From: Tethya wilhelma
Taxonomy: Eukaryota; Porifera; Demospongiae; Tethyida; Tethyidae
Direction of reading: 5' to 3'
DNA: 64,000 bases
Assembly (NCBI GenBank): GCA_964030475.1
Contig: CAXIPT010000002.1
Coordinates: 6,348,066-6,412,065 of the forward strand
Positions within the stretch are counted from its first letter, which is position 1; each line of letters begins with the position of its first letter. Under the pieces are notes generated by a model. That model did not search any database, was not told the origin of the DNA, and worked only from the letters and a program-made list of their open reading frames with translations. The translations under genes and the position numbers were made by a program. Positions 45,671-57,100 of the stretch are shown in pieces.

Positions 45671-46416
45671 GATACGCCTGAGGCTACTGATCCGTCACCA
45701 GGAGGCGCCAGAGTTCTCTATTCATTTCAGTGGCCCTGCCCTGCCCTGCCCCCTTGCTATGCGGCCCATGCGGCCTGATTTTTCCTTTTTCCGATTACGT
45801 TCATGGTTTTCCTTTTTCCGTTTACGTTCCTACACCTGGGGACGAGGCTGTGCATGGTTTTACTATCAGCTGGTTTATCCAAATTCAGGATTACAAGAAA
45901 TAGCGAAATATAGAGCTAATTCTAGTCTTGCATCCTACATACACACAATATTAATACGGTTGACACAATACAATAACTGTCAGAGGTGAACAAATGACAT
46001 AAAAACTAAGAAATGACAAGTATAATATTATTAAAAGTGTTACGAATGATCCTCTCCACCATAATAGTTCTTGAAAGCTTTTTTGAAGGCTTGCAATGTT
46101 TCACTGCTGGTTATTGCGTGAGGAAGGGAATTCCAGACACGAATTAAGGACGGGTAGAAAGAGTAAAAGTACAAGTCAGTCCTAGCAAATGGCTGCAGCA
46201 GTGTAGACTGTGCAACTGATCTTGTTCTTCCAGCAGTACTGCGCATGCGTATTCAATACGTCTGCACGCGGTTGCTCCCGTGACTGAATGGACCTAGGAG
46301 GGTCTAGGCTCGCTAAACTAAGGGTGTGTCTCCCCATACCTTATACGTAGACCTGTTGTTGGGCTAACAATTATGTTTGGCATTATCGTTATGTGCTAAC
46401 AAAGTATTTGCAAAGT
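45671..46416. other. Upstream region of the ROCO gene with element copies
   Basis: 45775-45845 carries CCTTTTTCCGTTTACGTTCC, inverted relative to 34345-34370. 46040-46246 holds a retrotransposon end on the minus strand. The last ~150 bp before the ROCO start have no TATA box; AAGGGTGTGTCT at 46320 recurs before the ROCO fragment at 62.6 kb. Confidence 0.45.
46040..46246 (-). mobile_element. Non-LTR retrotransposon C-terminal tail
   Basis: The minus-strand frame contains FYPSLIRVWNSLPHAI followed by a helical end with TLQAFKKAFKNYY. The pattern (S/Y)FFPRxIxxWNxLPxxI...S...FK is typical of the extreme C-terminus of LINE ORF2 proteins. Only this tail remains. Confidence 0.7.
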
Positions 46417-49400
46417 ATGAAAGTAAAAGAAGAAACGTTAATCGATGTGTTTAGTAGAGGGAAATGTTGGGGCGATTATAGAACCACTGAAAAGCAAGCT
46501 ATTGATCTACTCTCTCAGTTTGCTGACCCAGCAAAAATCAAAGAGCTCAAGGGACAGTTCCATGATGGCTATAAAACCTTTTATGGCTGGACTTTTTTAC
46601 ACTTTGCTTGCTACAATGAGTGGTATGATGTGGTTAAATTGCTGATAACCAAGTATAAATGTGATCCTAATGCCAATGATGCCAGTGGCAAGACACCTTT
46701 ACATGTGGCTTGTGAGAGAGGTAATCTTGATGTTGTAAAGTACCTTGTGGAGTATGAATGTGATCCCAGTGCCAAAGATAATAATGGCAATATACCTTTA
46801 CACTGGGCTTGTGAGAGAGGTCATCTTGATGTAGTTGAATTCCTTGTCAACGAGTGTATGTGTGACCCTCTCTCAAAGATCTATGGTGACTCATTTAGTG
46901 ACACTCCCCTCTACCTAGCCTATTATAGGCATCATTATAATGTAGTCTTGTTTCTGCTTACCACTGAGAGACTCCAGTCACAAGTCTTCAAAGAGGAGGT
47001 TTTGATCTTGAGGTTTAATGATCCAACAAACACTGGTACCACTGAGAAACAAGCTGTTAAGTTACTTTCCCAGTTTTCTATCCAAAACTCATCTTTCAAG
47101 ATAGAAACTCTTTTATTCTATGCTTATAGAAATGGATGGCATAACATAGTTAAACTGCTGATTAGTGAATGTAAATCTGAGCCCAATGCAAAAGATAGCA
47201 ATGGCCTAACCCTTTTACACAAGGCTAGTGCAAATGGTGATCTGAGTTCAGTACAGTATCTTATTACCGAATGTAATTGTGATGCTGAAAATAAAGATAG
47301 TTTCGGTTGGACTCCTCTTCATTTTGCTTGTCGTTGGGGTCATCTTGATGTTGTCAAGTATCTTGTCTACAAAAGTAATTGTGATCCTCTCTTGAAGACA
47401 CATGGTAATTCATTCCAAGACACTCCAATCTCACTAGCATACTCTAGAGGTCATTATGATGTAGTTTTATTTCTGTTTACCACTGAGAGGCTTCGGTTAC
47501 CACAAGTCTTCAAGGAAGAGGTTTTGGTCTTGAAGTTTGAAGATCCAACGATCACTGGTACCACTGAGAAACAAGCTATAGAGTTACTCTCTCAGTTTTA
47601 TATCCCAAAAGATATTATTGACAAAATTCCACTTCTACACTTTGCTTGTAGAAATAAATGGTATGAGGTAGTTAGTTTACTGATAACCAAGCATAAATGT
47701 GACCCTAATGTAAAAGATAGTGATGGCAGGACCCCATTACACAAGGCCAGTGAGAGTGGTGATCTGAGGTTGGTACAGTACCTCTTTAAAGATTCAGAAT
47801 GTGATTGCAACGCTGAAAGTAGAGATGAGGACGGTTTCACTCCTCTTCATTATGCTTGTAATAATGGTCATCTTGATGTTGTCAAGTACCTTGTCAATGA
47901 ATGTAATTGCAATCCAATTGACCCCAGCAAAACTTCTTTAACTCCACTCTATTTTGCAATTAGCAGGCAATATTATAATATAGTATCATTTTTACTCACT
48001 GCTGGGAAGCTTGCAGACAAATTGTCTAATGATGACAAATTGTGGAACAGTTACAGTCATGACCTAACACTTCTAAGTCTAGTTGGTTACAGGAGAAACC
48101 ATCCTTTCCACCCAGCATTCAAGGTTTTTGTGGTTGGAAACCAGTCGGCAGGTAAGAGTACCCTGGTCAAAGCTCTTGAGAACAGGCTAACTGACAATAG
48201 CTTCCTTGGTTCTGTAACTAGTCGCTTCAAAAAAGTGTCTGGAGTAGAACTTTATACAGCTGGTATCATCCCCACTCATGTCCACAGTCCACAACTAGGT
48301 CATATAATCCTGTATGACTTTGCTGGCCAGTACGAGTACTACTCAAGCCATGCAGCTTACCTAGAGAATCTTGCGTCTTCTCCTGGGGTCTTGTTTCTGC
48401 TTGTTTTAGATATCAGCAAGGACACAGAGGAGATTGTACGCACACTACAGTACTGGAATTCTTTTATATGTAATCTGTGTAGCCAATCGAAAACAACACC
48501 TCAAATTATAGTGATTGGTAGCCATGCTGATGTTGTCAAACAACCTCTAGATAAGCTCTCTGCCGCTGTTGCTTATGACAAATTAGATAGCTCTACAGCT
48601 AGTTCCTTAAAAAAATCAAAATTTGTGATCAATTGTACTAAAGCAGGATCATCCAGTTTGAGCTCCATTAGTGACATCATAGCTATTAGCTCTCAGACCT
48701 TCCATAAAGAGTGTGAGGTGGATATACAAGTTCATTTACTCAATGGTGTACTTAAACAACAGCGTGAGTTTGGAGTTGTAACCGTCAAATTTAAAAAAAT
48801 TTCCCAGTTACTATTGTTAAAAGAAAATGAAACATTCCATGAGAATAATCTCTTACCATCAGATGATGGCACACTCTCCCAACACCTCACTACTCTGAAT
48901 GAACATGGTCAGCTCCTCTACTTGAGAAATGATGAAAACATCCATGACAGCTGGGTGATTCTCGACAAAGAATTGCTTCTTTTTGAAGTCAATGGAACAA
49001 TTTTTGCTCCAGAATATTTCAAACAGCATCACGACATCTCCAGCAGCACTGGAGTAGTTCCACTTTATGAAATCAAGAAGACCTTTCCTGACTATGATCC
49101 ACAAATGATTGTTAGTTTTCTTACTCACCTTGAGTTCTGCCATATGATTGGAGAATCTGAAGCCTCTCTAATAAGTAAAGGTTGTTTTAAGTCCAGTACC
49201 ACTCATGATCAGTCTGAATCATACTACTTCTTTCCAGCTCTGGTGAGTGAAGAACGACCAGAAGAGAGCTGTAGATCTATTGTAGAGGCTGGCCACAAAT
49301 CAGGATGGTGTATACAACGCACTCAGGAAGATCAATTCTTCACTTCACGATTCCTGCATGTGCTTCTCCTCCAACTAGCATTCCGTTTTGCCCTTGCACC

Positions 49401-51369
49401 CAACTCAGCTGAAAGTGACAATAGTTGTCCAGTTATCCAGAGGAAGTGCAATGTTTGGAAGTCTGGCATTCACTGGCTAACCATGGATGGAGTTGAGGCC
49501 ATTGTAGAAGTTGTGGAACAGAGCACAGCTGTGACAGTGGTTGTCGGATGCAAAGATAAAAGAGAAATGGCAGGTGTTCAACTTCGCTCTGACTTGATAA
49601 GAACAGTCCTACAAATGAAAGAGACATATTCAGGTGCTATCAAAGTGAGAGAGTCCATCATCAGTCCTTCAGAGCTAGACAGCTACCCACTGGAAAATCC
49701 CAAGAACCTTTGTCTATATGACATGGACTCCATTGCAATGACTATTTCTAAAGATAGCCAATACATTTTACGAAAACAAGGATTAAAACAAGATTCAATT
49801 TCCACAGATGACATCCTTTTTTTCGAACCATTGTCATATCTCAGTGTTAATATTCTCAAAGAGTTTTTTGAAGACTCAAATGGCAAGAAAGAGATAGATT
49901 CACGTTTTTTGGTCAAACTTCGTAAATCAATGCAAGACCACCTGACAAAGTTTCAGGAGAGTCTACAAGTAAAAACTCAAGCTTTGAGAGATGCTGTTGC
50001 CAGTTCCCCTCCCTCTGTTCGTGATGATCCTGCCCATCACTGTTATCTAGTGTTGAGGATTTGGAAAGAACAAGGCCATCGTAGCTATGGTGATCTCAGA
50101 TCAGCCCTGAGCAAGTTCAGTGTGTTCTGTGGGAGAAACCCACTGGTAAGTTGAGTTGCTTCTACAATTACAGTTGACATTCCTAAATTTGTGGGAAGTC
50201 TTAGTATGCTGACCTTATAATAATAATTAATAATTTATAATTTATAATATTTATTATATAGCTATTGGCTGGTGCCAGCTCTGAACTGCAACATACAGTT
50301 CCGCAGACAGTTGGTGAACCATGGCAGTTACCAGTTGATGAGAGAGACTCTAAAGCTCATTTAAAAACAGTTACACCTCAAACCAAGATATCTAAAACAA
50401 CACCACTACCACCTTTAGCACAAGGTAAGGATGAAAGAGATGCCAAACACTTGTATACATGCATGCTGTTACCATAGCAACACACATGTAAGTATTAATA
50501 CGCCCAAAAACACAGAATCTGATGATAATGTCCAGTTGGAAGAAAGACCTAATGATGTGGATAGTGGTGGACAGATAAAGTCACGACCACAAAAATGTAT
50601 GTTATAATTATTCATAATGTATAGCAGCTAGTATACGCAGTTGAAGCTGTACATTTTGGATAATAATCTCTGTTGGGGGTTTGCATACAATGTCAAGCTT
50701 GATGTGCATCTGTTTCATTTCTTCTCCCCAGCTGACAGACCCTCACTGAAAGACCTTCAGCTCTTCAAATGTCAAAGTGGGAGGAGACTGAGAGTCATTG
50801 ACACTGTAGCTGCTGATTGGAAGTATCTTGCTATCTCCCTGGGCTTTGAAGGACCTGCCATAGAGTGTATAGAGATGGAATCACTTGCAAAACCTAAGGA
50901 CGCTTGTTATCGGGTGTTTACCAAGTGGCTGGATGGTGGTGATGGTCTGTGTGAACCAGTGACCTGGGCTACACTCATACAGTGTCTGATAGATGCTGGA
51001 TTGGTGGACATTGCTGAACAGTTGGAAGAAATTCTCTGTAAGTATCCTAGATCACTGCAAATAATATTGAAGTACTTTTTAACAATATCACAATAGTCAT
51101 ACATACCACTCATTGTCCTATTCTGTAGGTTGATAGTACTGCCAAACATTGTGATCTAGTAATAATTCACAACAAGCTTAAACACAACTGAATGCATTTT
51201 TATTAAACGGAATAATTGCAGTAAGAATTAGAAATTGTGTGTTTCTATTCCCATTCAGACTTTTAGTAGCTTGTATCAGCTGTTTAACATGCAGGGGCTT
51301 ATCGTGACATACTTTAAATTTGTATTAATTTTTGTTTATTTGTTTTGTATTCTTTTTTTAGACTATTAA
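46417..51369 (+). CDS. Ankyrin-Roc-COR-Death domain protein (ROCO family)
   Basis: Five exons: 46417-50145, 50262-50424, 50516-50596, 50732-51037 and a tiny last one 51362-51369 (stop TAA); 4287 nt, 1428 residues, phases agree. The ATG at 46417 is the first in frame. Residues ~20-560 hold three large units, each opening with TTEKQA..LLSQF (near 24, 207 and 381) and followed by ankyrin repeats (TPLHxAC, GHLDVVKYLV). Next comes a Roc GTPase: P-loop GNQSAGKS at about 574, DFAGQ switch near 634, and IGSHAD near 700 in place of NKxD. The following ~300 residues fit COR. The last large exon encodes a Death domain (residues ~1325-1428). This order equals the C-terminal half of animal DAPK1 without the kinase. 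A GTP-regulated scaffold in stress, immune or death signalling is inferred. The single 3.7 kb exon contrasts with the intron-rich neighbours. Confidence 0.88.
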
Positions 51370-51655
51370 ATGCATACCAGATAAAGTATATTAATTCTTA
51401 CCTTACAATGTCATGTTGACCATATTATTGACTGTAATAGCACAAAGAAAACTATTGGGTAGGGGTCATCAAAACGTACAATAGACGCAATAGTATCCAA
51501 ATAAAATGGATACACAGGTAAGAATTTTCCCAAAATGCAGGCTTTAGCTTATTAACTTGTTCAGGAGTGATAAAAAAGTACACACAATTCAAACCATCAC
51601 ACAGTATTCCACACAACACAACATGACAAAATGCATATCACTGCCATGATGAAAT
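51370..51655. other. Intergenic, flank of VPS41 fragment 2
   Basis: AT-rich. ACAATAGACGCAATAGTA near 51479 matches AATAGACACAATAGTA near 34975 and 35035, so the flank was duplicated along with the VPS41 3' end. Confidence 0.4.
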
Positions 51656-53790
51656 AATAAAAATAATTAATTCTCAAAACGTCTGTTCACTTAGAGACAA
51701 CCGTTCCCTCTTCTTCCTTGAGTTGAATAAGGATACTCCCACCACCATCATCACAATGACAAAGTCATCATCTACACACACAACCACAATCATTCAAAGA
51801 TAATCCACAACTTCTGCGGGTAGAAGTTTCTTGTGGGTATGTCATCATGAATACAATAATAGTATTTTACGTATACCACTATAGATCGAGGCTCTAGCTA
51901 TTAGTCCACTGTGGCAGGAGATAATTGAGTCGGAGGCTGAGGTGGTAGATACTTCAGTATTTGCTCAGGCAATGCCGACCCACCCAGGCCTGCAACACCA
52001 TCTGCTAGAGATGCTAAATATTATTAATATTAATATTTATCAAATAATCAGAGCTCCTTGGAGATGAGTGATCAAGGTAAAGTTAGAAAAATTATTACCA
52101 AAATTATTACCAAGTTAGTGAGAACTAAGGGAGCAACACATGCAACAACAACACATGGTCAATACAAAACAGCAAAGCCATAAAAAAAAGTGGACATTGA
52201 AGTTGCATGGGTGTATGTTCAAAGGCACCACAAAAGAGAGTGAAAGAATGAAGATGCATGGATGTTGAATAGGACATAGGGATATTAATTTGGGTGAGCA
52301 CACGGTGAGAGCATGGTGCTCGCAAAAATCAACATACAGGTCCTTGCTATAAAATGTCAGTTCATATGAAGCTCATATAAACAATGAACTCATCAGGCTT
52401 GTCTGCTATGTTTCTATCTGTACATAGGTATGATTATAACAGTACGTATAACCTTTGGCTTTGAAACTATTATTATAGTAAGTAAGAAAAACATGCAATG
52501 AGTTTCAGGGGCCGGGGAGTCAAAAAACCAAGCTCACGTAACATTTATATACTGTCTGCTTTTCTCACATAACTGACATATGTACACACAAACAATAAAA
52601 TAACACTTAGCCTCATTCCTAGGTTCCTCCCTTGTGAATACGAGGCTATAGGTACTATAACTCTTATTGAGTGAATTCATAGGTAGGGCCATTATTGCTT
52701 GTACAGTGTCAAATTGTACAGCTAGGCTTCATTACGTATGCAGTATCACTCCTGCGCTTACGTCACACAATTATAATTAAATTCCTGTATAATAGTTTTG
52801 AGCATTCAAACAGTGTGAGTTTTTGAAAGAGCAGTTTTCTATGGACAAGAATTTGGACAAGATGAGTGATTGAAACAAGCTAAAGCTCTCCAGTGTTTTG
52901 TACGATTGTTGGAGATCAGCATCAGTGATGTAGAGGACCGAGCTTCTTGTTGAACTATATAGGCTGATAAAGTGCATTGTAAAAATGAGTAGAGCCAATC
53001 TACTTTTACTAGATTCACGTATTCTGGGGATTTTAAAACCAAGAAACAACTAAGACTTGCCTCGCTAGCCATAAATTGAGCCTCGGTGTAAGTGCAGAGA
53101 CAAAATGACTGAACCAAAATTGGGCATCTCCAACTAATATGTGTGACTGTTAAACGTTCGTGTTGCACAACAATTAAAGTCAGACTCATTTGAGAGAGAG
53201 GAACAGTCATGGAAGGGAAAGGTATAACTTAGTGACAATGATCACAGCACCAGCCCGGGCCTCATCACTGAGGGTAAGTCTTAGATATTCAGCAGAGCTC
53301 AATCATTTTAATACATCTATAGCTAGTATGATAAAGAGACAAACCTCACAAAAGATCCCCTGTTAATTGGACTTGAAAGCAAGACAGCATGAACCACACG
53401 GATGTTTCAGCGGGCCCGGGTAACTTCAACGTACTGACATCCCCAGCCACAAGGAGGAGTACAGCCACGAGTAGAAAGGACTGGCCACCTCTAAGACCTG
53501 GTTTCCAGATAGAGCACGCCAAATTTGGCAAATTAACAATGGTGCCATTATAAAACCAAACAAAGGTTCCACAGAGGGTCCTCATGACTTGACAAAGCAT
53601 CTGAAGAAGGGTAGTAAGACATGAGCAGTGAGAGAATAGAGAAAAAAGACGATTAGAACACAGAGCCACTTGTAGTACACTCTATTCTCTTGCTCACTTA
53701 CTGTAGGTATAGTTTGAGCCCGGGGCCTTCATCATACTCACCAAGATCTTCATGTCTGGAGGAGAAGATGTTGAAATGTAAGTTACACAT
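51656..53790 (-). pseudogene. VPS41 pseudogene fragment 2 (exons 14, 26-27 remnants)
   Basis: On the minus strand, 53705-53785 holds VPS41 exon 14 with both borders: TTCTCCTCCAGACATGAAGA at the acceptor and CTACAGTAAGTGAGCAAGAG at the donor, with a small GGGCTC insertion. At 51690-51785 the last exon is recognisable (GTAG acceptor, ATGATGACTTTGTC, then TCAAGGAAGAAGAGGGAACG), and 51790-51850 resembles exon 26. Between them lies a 1.4 kb block that is duplicated at 57101-58467 and shows no further VPS41 exon. The intron borders are preserved, so this is a DNA-level copy. Confidence 0.72.
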
Positions 53791-53952
53791 GACCACCCAA
53801 AGATGGCTGTGTCCATAGAAAGAGACAGGAATGCCACTATCAGGGTAATTATTATGTGCAGAGACTTACACCATTATACCGGCCGTTTCCAGTCCCATAT
53901 GGTCACAGACATTGCTTACCCTTCTCTTCGGTGGGTAATGAAATTACCTGTG
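52551..53952. repeat. 1.4 kb direct duplication, copy A
   Basis: Collinear with 57101-58467 at what looks like the mid-to-high ninety per cent identity, with small indels (for example GGAAGGGAAAGGTATAACTT is present only here). It starts ACTGTCTGCTTTTCTCACAT and ends GAAATTACCTGT. The minus-strand open frames inside (52777-53049, 53346-53669) shift between the copies and lack motifs; one contains a WFYNGTIV phrase like an Ig strand. Confidence 0.85.
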
Positions 53953-54081
53953 GCAGAATTTACCTACGGTGAAAGCACCTCAACGTTGCGGATTGTGGTT
54001 AGATTTACTTCCGGTCATGCGCACACTGTACCCTCTAATGCAACAGTGCTAAAGCGGAGTTTAACCAAATTAAACTAAAAT

Positions 54082-55080
54082 ATGGATTTGAGTTTGAGTG
54101 GAGATAACAGGAGACCAGAAAATGGTAAGAATCCCACAATCAGTGTAAACAACAGTGGAATTGTTGTGGAAATGCACCAAGCAGGAATACAAAATCAGTA
54201 TCTTTACTATTCTGTTGGAATCTTTGGACTTGATAAGACTATAAGCTGGAGTAAAGACAAAAGTTTAAATGACAAGGGGAAGAATCCTAAAATTGCTATA
54301 AATAACAATGATGAGGTTGTTGAAGTACACCAGAGTGAAGGGGTTGTGAAGAACTTGTGGTATCGTGTTGGGAAGGTTAACAGATCAAAAAAAGAAATCG
54401 ATTGGAAGCTAGGTGATGCAAACTACTTTGGTACAGGGAATTATCCTGCTGTGGTACTAAGCAATGAAGGAAGGGTTGTGATAGTTCATCAAAGTGCATA
54501 TTCCATTCCTTCAAAAAGTTATTATTTACTGGGCAAGCTAGACTCTGAAAATCATGAAATTATTTGGAAGACTGTTGGTGATGATGAGTCTCGTCCATGG
54601 AAGAAACGCAAGACCCTGTTTCCAGATAAACATGTCAGTCAACCATCAATTGCCATGAACGAATCAGGATGGCTGATTTTTGCTGGGAAAATAAGCAGTC
54701 ACAATATTATCTACATAGTTGGTAAGCTAATTGAACATAATAATGATGATAAAGCTGAAATTTCCTTGCCAACTGAAAAAGGAAAACTAGGTGCTGAGAT
54801 TCAAGAAATGAACAGTGACTCTCCATCAGTTGCACTAAATGATGCAGGATATGTAATTTCTGTTCAGAAATCAGGCAGGAATACATATCGAATTGGGAAG
54901 ATTGAATGTGAAGGGGGTGAGCCAAAGATTGTTAAGTGGAGTGGTGAAAAAAGAGGGTATAGATCTGGAGGTGTAGCTGCTATTGCAGTCTCGAACGATG
55001 GTGAGTACTTGGTTGAGGAGCATGAAGAAGGGGGGCAATTGTTTTACTGTGTCTGCAACCTGCAAGTGCCGGTAGGATGA
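54082..55080 (+). CDS. Intronless protein of about six ~55-residue repeats (propeller-like)
   Basis: A single open frame of 332 residues. Repeats follow the pattern NP-x-(I/V)-(A/S)-(L/V)-(N/S)-N-x-G-x-(V)-V-x-(V/M)-HQS-x(5-8)-(L/Y)-(W/Y)-Y-x-(V/L)-G-K then I-x-W. Copies begin near residues 15, 69, 123, 188, 245 and 295; the fourth to sixth have drifted (HQS is lost). Regular β-strand-type repeats with a conserved Asn and aromatic pair suggest a β-propeller, perhaps sugar-binding, but I do not recognise a named family. There is no signal peptide or membrane segment. No introns, in a region where even small genes are split, plus a repeat type more familiar from microbes, makes transfer or retroposition possible. 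Copy A of the 1.4 kb duplication ends 129 bp upstream. Confidence 0.72.
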   Translation: MDLSLSGDNRRPENGKNPTISVNNSGIVVEMHQAGIQNQYLYYSVGIFGLDKTISWSKDKSLNDKGKNPKIAINNNDEVVEVHQSEGVVKNLWYRVGKVNRSKKEIDWKLGDANYFGTGNYPAVVLSNEGRVVIVHQSAYSIPSKSYYLLGKLDSENHEIIWKTVGDDESRPWKKRKTLFPDKHVSQPSIAMNESGWLIFAGKISSHNIIYIVGKLIEHNNDDKAEISLPTEKGKLGAEIQEMNSDSPSVALNDAGYVISVQKSGRNTYRIGKIECEGGEPKIVKWSGEKRGYRSGGVAAIAVSNDGEYLVEEHEEGGQLFYCVCNLQVPVG

Positions 55081-55332
55081 GCAAAAAATTATCTTAAATT
55101 GTGACTCTGAGAGACAATTCAGTTTGTGTGCATGTGTATAACAATAATTATTATATCATATACAGCTAATATCATAATTAAAGAACTTTAAATTTAATTG
55201 TTTTTTGACTGCCAGTGCCATATCACCTGTTTTGCAAACAGTGCATGTGCGTGTTTGCAAATTTTATCATCATTTTGTCATCTTTTCTGCATGCTTATAA
55301 TAATGTTTACATGTTTCTCTGTCTATATACAT
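55081..55332. other. 3' flank of the repeat-protein gene
   Basis: AT-rich; nothing recognised before the inverted-repeat arm begins. Confidence 0.4.
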
Positions 55333-56837
55333 ATACTTATCAGGTGGATAAACCTTCCCGTGATAATTTAGTAACTAATAAGGGATGGGAGATGATCAGT
55401 TATTAGACCGCGGCACTACATAAATTCAATTATAAAGAGGTCGTCTAAATGTTTATGCACTTACTTGTTCTGCTAATTAACCATTGAACACACACCACGG
55501 GTTATAAAAAAAACAATAGAAAGCTTACTTAATAAGCTTAAGTGATAACAAATCACTACACTCTTATATACCTATAGCGGGGCTTAGTTTTGCGAGAATA
55601 TTTGTATTGTATATACTACTCCAGCTAGTGTCATATGGAGAACCGAAACGTTTTAAAAGTTATCATTCAATTTAATAAGCCTAAAACCTGGCCTAAAACC
55701 ATCACTAAATATTTTTAATAATTATAAATAACAAACTAAAAATTGCCAAACCTCAAATTTTCTCAGCCATCTTCTTATTCTTCTATTTACCTCTTCTGAT
55801 CATTGGTTCTCATAGCTTTCCATGTCAATGGTTGTGAGTACTATAATATACTTGCATGCATATATGCACTACTGTGGCTAGTGAGGGAACTCCATTACCT
55901 AATATTTGCATGATTATTTCAGTAATTTTTGCTTAAGTTTTTTGAATGTACAATAAATGCAGATTTTATTTAATTTTTCAATAATTATGCAATCAAAATG
56001 AATGCATGTTGCTTACAACACTTACTACAAACTAACTAGTAAGTAGACTTTACTATTAAATTATATATTATGTGCCGCACAATCAGAAAAAAATGGGTAT
56101 ATAGAGGTCGGCAACACAATAGACAACTAGATACACAGGCAATTGCAAGGGGTCCCCCACATTACGAGCATCATTGAATTAAGTCAAAAAAAAAGAAGAT
56201 AAATATTCTTCTGTGGTATCTACACCGAAAACTACAACACTAAGCGATAACCCTTAGTCTTTACTTATAATAATAGACCAATATTAATTATTGTCTGTAG
56301 TGATCGAGTAAGCTGCTGCTTAATTTAACTAAATAAAACTAAATCATAAAGAGTTGGTCAAAATAATAACCAAACTAAGTCAAAAAATGCCCAAAACACC
56401 TAATTTTAGTTAGTTAACTAAACTAAAACCCAATAGGCCTTTTTACACTTAGTTAACTAAATTAAAACTAACTAAAATTTTTCTCGAAGTTTAAAAACTA
56501 ATCACTAAATAACTAAAGGTTTTGAGGGTTAACTAAAACAACATTGACATATATACATTGCGGCTACATTTTTTAATCTATGATCGTATATGTATGCAGT
56601 ACTATGATAGTAGTACTAGGTCAAATCTGACCAGTAGCTATATTGGGAAACAGAAACCTCAGCATGTTTACTATTAGCATTGAAATTGTAGGCTTCCACT
56701 TACAATAGCTATAGAATAAAAAGACAAAGACTTTAAGTACATGTACTACGGTATACTAAAACACAAGTTGCAGCACTGATGAACGGTCTGGTGACCGACT
56801 CTACAGTCTTCAACTCAATTAATTGTTACTGTGACAG

Positions 56838-56870
<33 letters not shown>

Positions 56871-56958
56871 AATTTTAGTTGCAAGCGTCGAGTGCCACAC
56901 ACTTAAGGGCATGCAACTATTTTGTTCGCCATTGACTTAATTGTGACCCCTAGCTACT
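55333..56958 (+). repeat. Inverted repeat, left arm (1.63 kb)
   Basis: Nearly identical to the reverse complement of 59248-60886. The outer end reads ATACTTATCAGGTGG. The inner end stops exactly before n56959. It contains the reverse copy of the TTAGTTAACTAA repeat (56325-56545) and a (CA)n run (56844-56872). No coding frame. Differences from the right arm are small indels and substitutions. Confidence 0.9.
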
Positions 56959-57100
56959 NTGTAAAGGAGAGCCTCTGAGCAAGTTTGAAGCCTCTACTTT
57001 GTGTTGTTAGATTTTTATGGCGATAAATATTTTGTATTGTGTCTATGGGACAGTCGGCCCATTCCTACATTCCTACTATACGTACTACCGTACGTATGAT

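Noticed and set aside
53346..53669. Hydrophobic minus-strand frame (and its copy at 57867-58199) as a signal-peptide gene
   Set aside because: It lies in a duplicated block with VPS41 relics, the frames differ between copies, and no domain is recognised beyond an Ig-like phrase.
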